Source: Bradyrhizobium sp. CCBAU 51627 (lineage in GTDB: Bacteria > Pseudomonadota > Alphaproteobacteria > Rhizobiales > Xanthobacteraceae). From it: a DNA stretch of 64,000 nucleotides. Made by a program: the position numbers and the translations under genes. Within the stretch, counting starts at the first letter, position 1; every line of letters begins with the position of its first letter. Shown here one piece after another: positions 35,501 through 45,280 of the stretch. The notes beneath the pieces are model-generated. The model had not been told where the DNA came from and did no database searches. It saw only the letters and a program-made list of their open reading frames with translations. The stretch spans positions 62,001 through 126,000 of the forward strand of contig NZ_LBJG01000093.1 of assembly GCF_028128765.1 (NCBI RefSeq), given 5' to 3'.

Positions 35501-36040
35501 GCCGCCGCGCACGGCATATTCGCCGGGCTCGCGCACGGTCGAGGAACGGTTGTAGCCGTTGTGCTCGAGCCAGGCGACGATGGTGTCCATCGGCACGACA
35601 TTGCCGGGCGCGACGGAAAGTGCCTGTGCCGCCACGAGCTCGCGCGCGGGCACGCGCTGCACCACCGCGTTCACCGTCGTCAGAACGATCAGCGGCTTGT
35701 CGCTGCCGGTGAGCGCCGCCAGCCGAGCCAGCGTCGTCAGACGTTGCGCCAGAATGCCGCCATGCGGCGAGACGCGGTCATAGGGCTGGCAGTCCCAGGC
35801 GGGAAAGGTCAGGAGCGGCAGATCGGGTGCGAAGAACTGCAACGCGCGTTCGACCTGCTGCATCCGCGCGCCGTCGCGGCAGACCACGGCAAGGCTGACG
35901 GCCGGCTTCTTCGGCCGCGCCGCGATGGCCCGTGCCAGATCGGAGATGACGAGGCCTTCAGCACCTTCCGCGACATTGGCGAGCGTCAGCGCGCGGCCGG
36001 GCGTGAGCAGCTCGGCCGGAGATTTCATGCCTTGCTTCAT
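32522..36040 (-). CDS. mfd: Transcription-repair coupling factor Mfd
   Basis: A full-length 1172-residue Mfd. In order: an UvrB-like N-terminal region (to about 350), the CarD-like RNA-polymerase interaction domain (GDIVVHVDHGIGRFIGLQTL near residue 497), the RecG-like motor with Walker A GDVGFGKTEVALRAAF near 645, DEEQHFGVTHKE near 750 and LSATPIPRTLQLALTG, and the C-terminal TRCF domain. It removes stalled RNA polymerase at DNA lesions and recruits UvrA. Its start overlaps the sdhE stop by ATGA. Confidence 0.97.
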   Translation of the reverse strand: MKQGMKSPAELLTPGRALTLANVAEGAEGLVISDLARAIAARPKKPAVSLAVVCRDGARMQQVERALQFFAPDLPLLTFPAWDCQPYDRVSPHGGILAQRLTTLARLAALTGSDKPLIVLTTVNAVVQRVPARELVAAQALSVAPGNVVPMDTIVAWLEHNGYNRSSTVREPGEYAVRGGILDLFPAGLEQPVRFDFFGDSLESIRSFDAETQRTLLDMRSLDLVPISEFQLVTDTIRRFRMGYVAEFGAPERDDALYEAVSEGRRHPGMEHWLPLFQDRMDTLFDYLQGAAVAIEPQAEDAVRERFKQIQDYYEARREAMEHPGSGAIYKPLPPDRLYLTEDEWSKRLGDIPLARLTAFSVPTDGTSVVDAGARKGRDFAPERNDTTVNVFESVVNHVVALQAQRKKVVIALWSEGSRDRMTSMLRDHKLAHTTGVNTWRTVQATPRNETMLAVLGLESGFETDEIAVISEQDILGDRLVRPRKASRKLDNFISEVTSLTAGDIVVHVDHGIGRFIGLQTLDVAGAPHDCLELHYAAETKLFLPVENIELLSRYGSDQTTVELDRLGGSGWQTRKAKLKNRIREIAGELIKIAAARHLHEAPKLPVQQGLYDEFCARFPYDETEDQLGAIESTLKDLELGRPMDRLICGDVGFGKTEVALRAAFAVALEGKQVAVVVPTTLLARQHAKTFTERFKGFPVNVAQASRLIATKELNQVKKGIADGSVDIVVGTHALLGKAIKFRDLGLVIVDEEQHFGVTHKERLKALRSEVHVLTLSATPIPRTLQLALTGVRELSIIASPPVDRLAVRTFVAPHDPLMIREALLRERYRGGQAFYVVPRIDDLAEVKDFLDKNVPEMKVAVAHGQMPPAVIEDIMTAFYDGKFDILLSTTIVESGLDIPNANTLIVHRADMFGLAQLYQLRGRVGRSKLRAYALFTLPAQQKITAQAERRLTVLQSLETLGAGFQLASHDLDIRGAGNLLGEEQSGHIKEVGFELYQSMLEEAIVNLKAGVAEPAADRWSPTITIGMPVLIPEDYVGDLSVRLSLYRRLADLDSEDEIENFGAEMRDRFGVLPDEVRYLFKVAAIKAFCRQANVEKIDAGPKGAVITFRDNSFAYPDRLVSFIKSHGQAAKVRPDMKVVFLQDWETPEERLAGTTEIMRQLAQLAKSKKAA

Positions 36041-36327
36041 ACGTCGTTGTCCGCGATCGGAAACGCCTTGATGCGGACAAGCAGCGCGCCCGCGACATCG
36101 GCTGGCAGCACCTTGTCACCAGTGATGGCGGCATAGAGATCGGGATCGTTGACCTCGAGCAGGGTCTCGAGCTCGGTCAATTCAGCCTCGGACAGGTTGC
36201 CGATCTCGGCATCCGCGAAGCGGCCGAGGATCAAATCCATCTCGCGCGTGCCGCGGTGCCAGCAGCGGAACAGAAGCCGCTTGCGGCGGTCGTCCAACCC
36301 GTCGCTCGATCGTGTCGTTCCCGTCAT
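36037..36327 (-). CDS. sdhE: FAD assembly factor SdhE (YgfY family)
   Basis: A 96-residue SdhE. The conserved core RRKRLLFRCWHRGTREMDLILGRF holds the RGxxE-type motif needed to attach FAD covalently to succinate dehydrogenase, followed by the acidic LTELETLLEVNDPDLY. It is slightly longer than the about 88-residue E. coli protein at the N-terminus. It is coupled to mfd by a 4-bp overlap, and its promoter region faces recG across a palindromic repeat. Confidence 0.92.
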   Translation of the reverse strand: MTGTTRSSDGLDDRRKRLLFRCWHRGTREMDLILGRFADAEIGNLSEAELTELETLLEVNDPDLYAAITGDKVLPADVAGALLVRIKAFPIADNDV

Positions 36328-36434
36328 GTCTCAAATCCAGTCAAACGCGAAAAGCCCGGACGTGCCGGGCCGGGGTGATATAGCCATTGGGACCCGCCGT
36401 GTCAGCCCTTTGTTATTGCAATTGTTTGGAGACC

Positions 36435-36507
36435 GTCATTGCTGGGCTTGACCCGGCAATCCATCGTCCTTGAAAAGATGGATGCGCGGGTCAGGCCCGT
36501 GCATGAC
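36435..36507. repeat. Palindromic intergenic repeat, copy 2
   Basis: Arms 36435-36464 and 36478-36507 form an imperfect dyad of the same family as 13251-13334; the shared outer sequence is GTCATxxCxGGGCTTG, and the copy differs at several paired positions. The right arm lies in the in-frame extension upstream of recG, so a longer recG call from 36470 would be translated from the repeat. It sits in the divergent sdhE/recG promoter region. Confidence 0.7.
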
Positions 36508-36520
36508 GAATGTTGCGAGA

Positions 36521-38629
36521 ATGCGCCCCAGCCTCCTCAATCCCCTGTTTGCTCCCGTGACCAGCCTGCCCGGCGTCGGTCCGAAGCAGGACAAGCTGCT
36601 GCAATATCTGCTCGGCCGCAGCGAGACGCCGCGGCTGGTGGACCTGCTGCTGCATCTGCCGAGCCAGGTGATCGACCGCCGGGCGCGGCCGAAGATCCGC
36701 GACGCGGTGCAGGGAACCATGGTGACGCTGGAGGTCACCGTCGATCGTCACCGTCCGCCTCCGCCGCGCAATTCCCGCGCGCCATATCTGGTCTATGCCA
36801 GCGACGACACCGGCGACGTCGTCCTGACATTCTTCCGCGCCAAGCCCGGCTATGTCGAAAAGCTGCTGCCGACAGGCGAGAAGCGTTTCGTGTCCGGTAC
36901 GCTCCAGATGTATGACGGCATTCCGCAAATCGTCCATCCCGACCGCGTGCTGGACGAGGAGGCGATCTCAAAACTCTCAGGGATCGATCCGGTCTATCCA
37001 TTGACCGAGGGGCTGGCGCTCGGCTCGCTCCGCCGTGCGATCGCGCAGGCGCTGCTCAAGCTGCCTGCGCTGCCCGAATGGATCAGTCCGGAGGTGCTGC
37101 GCCGCTGCGATTTTCCGCCCGTTACCGAAGCGCTCAACCGCGTGCACCAGCCGGTCGAGCTGATGGACATCCTGCCCGACCGGCGCTTCTGGTCCCGCTT
37201 GGCCTTCGACGAATTGCTCGCAGGCCAACTCGCGCTCGCGCTGATCCGGGCACAGCTGCGTCGTCCGGCCGGCGTGCGCAATGCCGGTGACGGCCATCTG
37301 CGCAGCAGGATCATCGACGCGCTGCCCTACGCTCTCACGCCATCGCAGCGCAGCGCCGTGGCTGCGATTGCCGAGGACCTGCAACAGCCCGTGCGCATGC
37401 TGCGCCTGCTCCAGGGTGATGTCGGCTCCGGTAAGACCGTGGTGGCGCTGCTGGCGGCCGCGGCCGTGGCCGAAGTCGGCAAGCAGGCGGCGCTGATGGC
37501 CCCGACCGAGATCCTGGCGCGCCAGCACATCAAGACCATCGCCCCCCTCTCCGAGCGCGCCGGCATGCGGGTTGCGATCCTCACCGGCCGGGAAAAGGGC
37601 AAGGAGCGGCGCGAGCTGCTCGCGCAACTCGAAGCCGGCGAGATCAACCTGCTTGTCGGCACCCACGCTCTGATCCAGGACGATGTCATCTTCAAAGCCC
37701 TCGCGCTCGCCATCGTCGACGAGCAGCACCGTTTTGGCGTGCGTGAGCGGTTGGCGCTGACGTCGAAAGGCGAAGCCGTGGATGTGCTGGTGCTCAGCGC
37801 CACGCCGATCCCGCGCACGCTGGTGCTGACCTACTTTGGCGACATGGACGTCTCCGAGCTGCGCGAAAAGCCGGCCGGCCGCCAGCCGATCGACACCCGC
37901 GCCGTTGCCATGAGCCGGCTCGGCGAAGTCATGGACGGTGTCGGCCGGGCGCTGGAATCCGGCAAGCTGGTGTACTGGATCTGCCCGCTGGTCGAGGAGT
38001 CCGAGGCCGAGGGCACTGAGCATCTCACCAACGCGACCAAACGTTTTGAAAGTCTGCAGAAGCGGTTCGGCGGCCGCGTCGGCCTCGTCCACGGGCAAAT
38101 GAAGGGCGCGGAGAAGGACCGCGTCATGGGCCAGTTCGCTGCCCATGAGATCGGCCTACTGGTCGCGACCACCGTGGTCGAGGTCGGCGTCGATGTGCCG
38201 GCCGCGACCATCATGGTGATCGAGAACGCCGAGCGCTTCGGTCTCGCCCAACTGCACCAGCTCCGCGGCCGGATCGGGCGCGGCTCGGAGGCCTCGACCT
38301 GCATCCTGCTCTACAGCGAACCGCTCGGCGAGATGTCGAAGGCACGGCTGAAGGTGATCCGCGAGACCACCGACGGCTTTCGCATCGCCGAGGAGGATCT
38401 CAAGCTCCGCGGCGAAGGCGACGTGCTAGGGGTGCGTCAGAGCGGCCTGCCCGGCTACCGCATCGCGCGGTCTGAGGTGCATGGGCAACTGATCACGCAA
38501 GCCCGTGATGAGGCCCTGCGCATCATGAAGGAGGATCCGAAGCTGAAGGGCGAGCGCGGCGAGGCGCTGCGCTGCCTGCTGTATCTCTATGAGCGGGACG
38601 AGGCGATCCCGTTGATCGGAGCTGGCTAG
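36521..38629 (+). CDS. recG: ATP-dependent DNA helicase RecG
   Basis: A 702-residue RecG. The N-terminal wedge/OB domain includes VTSLPGVGPKQDKLLQYLLG. Motor motifs are GDVGSGKTVVALLAAAAVA near residue 303, DEQHRFGVRERLALT near 400, and LSATPIPRTLVLTYFGDMD. The C-terminus has FRIAEEDLKLRGEGDVLGVRQSG. It remodels stalled replication forks and branched DNA. The ATG at 36521 is chosen because the upstream 17 codons come from the palindromic repeat and homologs begin close to LLNPLFAPV. Its stop overlaps the convergent panE-like stop in a CTAG. Confidence 0.96.
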   Translation: MRPSLLNPLFAPVTSLPGVGPKQDKLLQYLLGRSETPRLVDLLLHLPSQVIDRRARPKIRDAVQGTMVTLEVTVDRHRPPPPRNSRAPYLVYASDDTGDVVLTFFRAKPGYVEKLLPTGEKRFVSGTLQMYDGIPQIVHPDRVLDEEAISKLSGIDPVYPLTEGLALGSLRRAIAQALLKLPALPEWISPEVLRRCDFPPVTEALNRVHQPVELMDILPDRRFWSRLAFDELLAGQLALALIRAQLRRPAGVRNAGDGHLRSRIIDALPYALTPSQRSAVAAIAEDLQQPVRMLRLLQGDVGSGKTVVALLAAAAVAEVGKQAALMAPTEILARQHIKTIAPLSERAGMRVAILTGREKGKERRELLAQLEAGEINLLVGTHALIQDDVIFKALALAIVDEQHRFGVRERLALTSKGEAVDVLVLSATPIPRTLVLTYFGDMDVSELREKPAGRQPIDTRAVAMSRLGEVMDGVGRALESGKLVYWICPLVEESEAEGTEHLTNATKRFESLQKRFGGRVGLVHGQMKGAEKDRVMGQFAAHEIGLLVATTVVEVGVDVPAATIMVIENAERFGLAQLHQLRGRIGRGSEASTCILLYSEPLGEMSKARLKVIRETTDGFRIAEEDLKLRGEGDVLGVRQSGLPGYRIARSEVHGQLITQARDEALRIMKEDPKLKGERGEALRCLLYLYERDEAIPLIGAG

Positions 38630-39554
38630 CTCGCTGCCCTCCGGCGTCCGACTTCATAGGCCGCGACATGGGCGCGAGCCAGATCCAGCAACGGCGTGTC
38701 AATGTTGAGCGCGCGAGCCCGGTTGGCCATATCGCCGAGGATATGCTCCGCCTCGGTGATCGAGCCGCGCTCTATGTCACGCAGCATCGAGGCCTTGAGT
38801 GGCGAGTCCAGCGTAGTGAACAGTTTTCGGTCGAACTCGATGAATGGGGCGCGTGGCTCGAAACCTGACGCCGTTGCGACGGCGCAGCATTCCGCAAACA
38901 GGCGGAAGATGGATTGCTCGCCGTTCGGCACGGACAGGATGTCTCCGATGCTCGCGCGCATCAGGCAGGTAATGCCCGCGAGCGTCGAGAGCTGGACGAA
39001 TTTCTCCCACATGTCCTGCATGATCGCTTCGCTGGCGCGCACATCGATACCGGGGACGTTGAGCAGTGTCTCAAGCGCGAGCACACGCTCGCTCAACGAG
39101 CCCGAAACCTCGCCGAAGACAATCGTCTGATTGGCCATGAATTGGATCACACGGCCATCTCCGTCGAGCCCCGCACTGACGTTCGCGAGGCCGCCCAGAA
39201 TGCGCGCACCGCCGAACTTCGCGGTCAGAGCGTCGATATGCTTCAATCCGTTGAGGATCGGCAGCACCATGGTGTTGGTGCCGACGGCGGGAGCAAATTG
39301 GCTCATGGCGTCATCGAGCGAGTATGCCTTCACGCCGACGAGCACGACGTCGTACGGCTCCTTGAGATCGCCGGCCTGGATGATCTTCGGCTGCACAGCA
39401 AAGTCGCCATGTGGGCTTACGATCTGCAATCCGTCACGGCGCAATTGCGCCGCCCGCTTTGCCCGCACCAGGAAGGTCACGTCGCCACCGCCCGCACTAC
39501 ACAGGCGCCGTAATATCCTCCAAGCGCACCCGCGCCGATCACCAGCATTCTCAT
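38626..39554 (-). pseudogene. panE: Ketopantoate reductase-like (PanE/ApbA) gene with a 5' frameshift
   Basis: The gene starts at ATG 39554 with the Rossmann motif MLVIGAGALGGYYGA, then loses frame near 39488, where the family expects RAGxDVTFLVRA. The downstream frame resumes as DVTFLVRAKRAAQL and is intact to the stop, with VLVGVKAYSLDDAM, LPILNGLKHIDAL and a full C-terminal domain, about 308 residues in all. Removing one G from a GCGGGTGGC-like run explains it. If real, the protein starts from GTG 39480 without its NADPH loop and is inactive. A sequencing error is the alternative. 2-dehydropantoate reduction is the family role; a paralog of unknown substrate is possible. Confidence 0.75.
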
Positions 39555-39635
39555 TCGACCACCCCGTCTTACGTCAGCGATAGTCAGCCATCGCCATATG
39601 GCAAGGCAAGGAGACCGATCGCAAATGCCCGATCG

Positions 39636-40493
39636 TCAGGCTTTTTTCTTTCCGGTACCGGCGGCGAACGCCTTCAGCAGCGACGCATCAACCGCCTCAC
39701 CCTTGGCGTCACCAGCCAGATGCTCGAACCATTTGGCAAAGCCCTCGTAAATCTGGCTCGCCGGATGATCGGGGCCGAGGAAGCCCGATATCTCCTGCAT
39801 CTCCGCGACCCAACGATAGGCTTTCGGAAGCATATCCGGCAGCGCGATTTCAAGCCGCGCCAGGATGGCAGGCTGGCTGAGCGCGAGCTCGTCGCGCAGA
39901 GCGTCAGCCGCCCCCGCTCTGGTCGCCGCAACCACCATAGCAGAGCCGATTCCGGCGAGACCCTTGACGATGCCGGCGTAGGACATTTTCAGCGCGGACG
40001 CCGCGCCGACCGGGCCGTCGACGACCCGGACGTCGAGACCGAAAGCTTTCAACGCCGTAACGTCCCTGGCGTGCTCGCCCGACATGTAGAAGGCCGGGCT
40101 CGTGCCGCCGGGCTGCGGCGGAAAACCGATGATGCCGCCATCGACGAACGGCGCCTGAGCCGAACCGATGATCTCCGCGATCCGCTTCACGGTGTCGACA
40201 TTGACGGCATTGCAATCGACAACGACCGGCTTCTTCGCGCGCTTGACGATCAGAGCGGCCAGCCGCTCGGCCAGCGCCACAGCCTCGCCCGGCGGCACGA
40301 TCGAGAGAATGATGTCGGCATCCGCGATCGCATCGTCCTCGGCGCCGACCATGCCCGCGTCCGCCGCCCGCTTCAACGTCGCCTCGCTGCGCCCCTTCAA
40401 CGACGTCAAGACACGCGCGCCGTTCTCGCTGAGGCGGCGGGCCACCGCGCTGCCCATGGCGCCGGGGGCGAGGATCGCAATGGTTTTGGACAT
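39636..40493 (-). CDS. NAD(P)-dependent oxidoreductase, 6-phosphogluconate-dehydrogenase-like with DUF1932
   Basis: A 285-residue beta-hydroxyacid dehydrogenase-type protein. The Rossmann start is MSKTIAILAPGAMGSAVARRL, ADIILSIVPPGEAVALAERL lies near residue 60, and the substrate loop VDGGIIGFPPQPGG sits near 122. The C-terminal helical domain (ALKMSYAGIVKGLAGIGSAM) carries the presumed catalytic Lys and is of the DUF1932 type. The substrate is unknown. It lies 81 bp upstream of, and in the same direction as, the panE-like gene, so the two reductases may be co-transcribed. Confidence 0.85.
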   Translation of the reverse strand: MSKTIAILAPGAMGSAVARRLSENGARVLTSLKGRSEATLKRAADAGMVGAEDDAIADADIILSIVPPGEAVALAERLAALIVKRAKKPVVVDCNAVNVDTVKRIAEIIGSAQAPFVDGGIIGFPPQPGGTSPAFYMSGEHARDVTALKAFGLDVRVVDGPVGAASALKMSYAGIVKGLAGIGSAMVVAATRAGAADALRDELALSQPAILARLEIALPDMLPKAYRWVAEMQEISGFLGPDHPASQIYEGFAKWFEHLAGDAKGEAVDASLLKAFAAGTGKKKA

Positions 40494-40600
40494 CGGGACA
40501 CTCCAGTTCGAATTCCGAGCGCTGCACTCGGTTCAACCTGGACAATAGCAGAGGACAGGATCCCCTGGACGACCTGCGGTCATCCCGCCGCGGAATGGCC

Positions 40601-41371
40601 CTACTCTGCCTTCGCAGGCTCGGGCCGGAGCGCGGAGGCGTTGGCAATGCGCGCGGCGTTGGCCATTCCCGCGAGCGCAGCCGCCTTCTTCGGGTCGGGC
40701 GCCGAGCCGGGCTGCACCACGCCGGCCGACATGATCAGCGTTGCGGCATCTTCGGCACTCAGATCGACCTCGATGATCTTGCTTCTGGGCACGTAGAAGA
40801 AGAAGCCGGTGGTCGGGTTCGGGGAGCACGGCAGAAACACCGAGACATGTTCCTCCTGCCCCGGCAGGCTGCTTGAGATCTCTTCGTTCGGCGATTGCGA
40901 GATCAGCACGATCGACCACATGCCGGGAGATGGAAACTCGACGAGGCCGACTTTGCGGAAGCTCGACCCCTTGCCCGAGAACAGTGTCTCGAACACCTGC
41001 TTCAGGCCGCGATAGATCGCGCGCACGGCCGGGATCCGGCCCAGGAAGGTCTCGCCGACATCGACCAGCGTGCGGCCGATCAGGTTGGCCGCGAGGAAGC
41101 CGACCAGCGTCAGCGTGAAGAATGCGACAATCAGTCCCCAGCCGGGAACGCCATAGGGCAGATAGGTTTCCGGCCGATAGGCCAGCGGGACGAATGGCCG
41201 CACCACGCCGTCCACCCAGGTGACGAACCACCAGACCAGATACAGCGTGATCGCGATCGGACCGGTGACGATCAGCCCGGTCAGGAAATAATTGCGAAAA
41301 CGGCCCATCAGGCCGGTATGCGGTTCCGGGGCGGGATCAAGAGGCGCAGGCGCGTCGTCGCGGGCGGTCAT
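40601..41371 (-). CDS. DUF502-family membrane protein
   Basis: A 256-residue protein with two hydrophobic spans: NYFLTGLIVTGPIAITLYLVW near residue 28 and GWGLIVAFFTLTLVGFLAANL near 77. A conserved soluble domain follows (GRIPAVRAIYRGLKQVFET, PTTGFFFYVPRSKI), matching the DUF502 family. These proteins occur across bacteria and plants (LIKE-COV) but have no settled biochemical role. It is monocistronic between two unrelated genes. Confidence 0.87.
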   Translation of the reverse strand: MTARDDAPAPLDPAPEPHTGLMGRFRNYFLTGLIVTGPIAITLYLVWWFVTWVDGVVRPFVPLAYRPETYLPYGVPGWGLIVAFFTLTLVGFLAANLIGRTLVDVGETFLGRIPAVRAIYRGLKQVFETLFSGKGSSFRKVGLVEFPSPGMWSIVLISQSPNEEISSSLPGQEEHVSVFLPCSPNPTTGFFFYVPRSKIIEVDLSAEDAATLIMSAGVVQPGSAPDPKKAAALAGMANAARIANASALRPEPAKAE

Positions 41372-41460
41372 TCGGGTTCCAGGTCGGTCGCTTCGTCCAA
41401 GCTAGGGTCTTCTAGCAGGTTTTGGAAGACCACGAAGCGGTCCGATCGGATCCCTCTTGC

Positions 41461-43287
<1,827 letters not shown>

Positions 43288-43508
43288 GCGGATCACTATC
43301 CCCCAAATCGTCGAAAAATCGCCTAAACGACGTGCCCGGTTTTTAGCGAAGTTCCCAAGGAACCAGAAACTCAATAATTATAACGGATTGCGACAGCGTC
43401 TCATCACTGCAATCCCCGGCCTGCGTCGATGTGGCCGGTCTTTAACCGCGCAGGTTAACTCGTTGTCAATGAGTTTGGCCAACGATTCGCCCCCAGGAGA
43501 TCAAGGCC

Positions 43509-43727
43509 ATGAAAGCCACGTCCGACCGCAAAGGTCTGTCATCGCTGTATCTGCGCGCCAGCGAGACCGAGGGCACGCATTTGGCGCATTGGCCGCCGCC
43601 TCAGCGCGGCAAGGAAAACAAACCGGTCTTCATCAAGCATCCGGAAGGCGAACCAGTAAAGCGCGCCAAGCCGCGCGGCTGGCGCCTGACGCGCGCCATC
43701 TTCTCCGAATTCGCCGACGACGAATAA
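43509..43727 (+). CDS. 72-residue hypothetical protein
   Basis: A small basic, Pro/Lys/Arg-rich soluble protein with a good ribosome site (AGGAGATC, 8 bp before ATG). It begins MKATSDRKGLSSLYLRAS and ends with the acidic SEFADDE. No motif is recognised; predicted order is low. It sits alone between glmS and glmU on the opposite strand, with a 221-bp divergent gap from glmS that includes an AT-rich patch around 43370. Confidence 0.6.
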   Translation: MKATSDRKGLSSLYLRASETEGTHLAHWPPPQRGKENKPVFIKHPEGEPVKRAKPRGWRLTRAIFSEFADDE

Positions 43728-43744
43728 GGCTGCAGATCTCCGCG

Positions 43745-45100
43745 CTATTTCACCGGCTTCTTTCCTCCCGTCTTCATCTCGCGATAGCGCGCAGCGCCGC
43801 CTTCGCGGATGGTCTGCTGGTTGCGCTCGAGCGCCATCGCGTCATCGGGCACATCGCGCGTGATGACCGAGCCGGAGCCGATATAGGCGCCATTGCCGAT
43901 TCTGACCGGGGCGACCAGCGAGGAGTTGGTGCCGACGAAGGCGCCCTGCCCGATCACCGTCTTGTGCTTCCTGAAACCGTCGTAGTTGCAAGTGATGGTG
44001 CCGGCGCCGATGTTGGAATTGGCGCCCACGGTGGCGTCACCGATATAGGAGAGATGATTGACCTTGACGCCGGCCTCCAGCGTCGCCGCCTTGGTCTCCA
44101 CGAAATTGCCGATCCGCGCACCGTCGCCGAGCGAGGTGCCGGGCCGAAGCCGCGCATAGGGACCGATCGAGACGTTCTTGCCGAGCGTCGTCTGCACGAT
44201 GTGCGAGAATGCGTGGATCACGGTGCCGTCGGCAATCGACACGCCTGGTCCGATCACCACGAATGGCTCGATGGTCACGTCCTTGCCGAATACGGTGTCG
44301 GCGGAGAGATAGACGGTCTCCGGCGCAATCAGCGTGACGCCGGCCTCCATCGCCGCCTTGCGCAGCCGCGCCTGCATCACGCCTTCAGCTTCCGCTAGCT
44401 GTGCCTTGGTGTTGATGCCGCGCACCTCGTCCTCGCTGGTCTCGATCACCACGGACTCCCATCCCTGTTCGCGGACGATGCCGACGGCGTCCGTCAGATA
44501 AAATTCGCCTTTGGAATTCGCATTGCCGATCTTGTCCAGGATCGCGAGCGCGCGGCGTCCGTCGATCGCCATCACGCCGGCATTGCATAGATTGATCTTG
44601 CGCTCGTCCGCGCTGGCATCTGCCTGCTCGCGGATCGCGACCAGACAGCCGCCCTCGACAATGAAGCGGCCATAGCCGGTCGGATCCGCTGCGCGGAAGC
44701 CGAGCGCGGCAATCGCAGCCCCCCTGGCGAGCGGCGCGCGCAGGCGCGCAAAGGTTTCGGCCGAAATCAACGGGGTGTCGCCGAACGCGATCAGGAGATC
44801 ATCCACGCCGCGCGCGATCGCCTCGCGTGCCGCCAACACCGCATGCGCGGTGCCGAGCCTCTGGCTTTGCACAAAGGTGAGCGCATCGGGGCGGATGCGC
44901 TTCGCCTCCGCCGCGACGGCCTGGTGATCCGGACCGATCACGACGGCGAGCGCGGTTCCGGTTCCCTGCGGTGCGGCGCCGAGCACATGGGCAAGCAGGG
45001 TCTGGGAAGCTACCGGATGCAGCACCTTCGGCACGCTTGATCGCATGCGCGTGCCCTCGCCGGCGGCGAGAACGATCGTGAGGCTTGAGCGGGCGGTCAT
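43745..45100 (-). CDS. glmU: Bifunctional GlmU (acetyltransferase/uridyltransferase)
   Basis: A 451-residue GlmU. The N-terminal pyrophosphorylase domain has LTIVLAAGEGTRMRSSVPKVLHPV, with the catalytic Arg and Lys, and LIAFGDTPLIS near residue 100. The C-terminal part is a left-handed beta-helix of hexapeptide repeats (ATVGANSNIGAGTITCNYDG near 366, the catalytic His region earlier). It acetylates glucosamine-1-phosphate and makes UDP-GlcNAc. The ATG at 45100 is preferred over the in-frame codon at 45136. It works downstream of GlmS in the same pathway. Confidence 0.95.
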   Translation of the reverse strand: MTARSSLTIVLAAGEGTRMRSSVPKVLHPVASQTLLAHVLGAAPQGTGTALAVVIGPDHQAVAAEAKRIRPDALTFVQSQRLGTAHAVLAAREAIARGVDDLLIAFGDTPLISAETFARLRAPLARGAAIAALGFRAADPTGYGRFIVEGGCLVAIREQADASADERKINLCNAGVMAIDGRRALAILDKIGNANSKGEFYLTDAVGIVREQGWESVVIETSEDEVRGINTKAQLAEAEGVMQARLRKAAMEAGVTLIAPETVYLSADTVFGKDVTIEPFVVIGPGVSIADGTVIHAFSHIVQTTLGKNVSIGPYARLRPGTSLGDGARIGNFVETKAATLEAGVKVNHLSYIGDATVGANSNIGAGTITCNYDGFRKHKTVIGQGAFVGTNSSLVAPVRIGNGAYIGSGSVITRDVPDDAMALERNQQTIREGGAARYREMKTGGKKPVK

Positions 45101-45280
45101 TGCAATCCTGTCAAATACGGCCGAATCGATCATCACACCGACGGGCGCGAGCGGGTATCGCCGGAACTTGTCGCCTTGCTACCCCCGCAAACGCCCGGAA
45201 TTCAAGTGCGCGCGGGTTTTCCTGTTAATGTTCCCTGATTGATTCGGGGGAAGCCGGACAGGGCTGGGCATTCAACGTTC

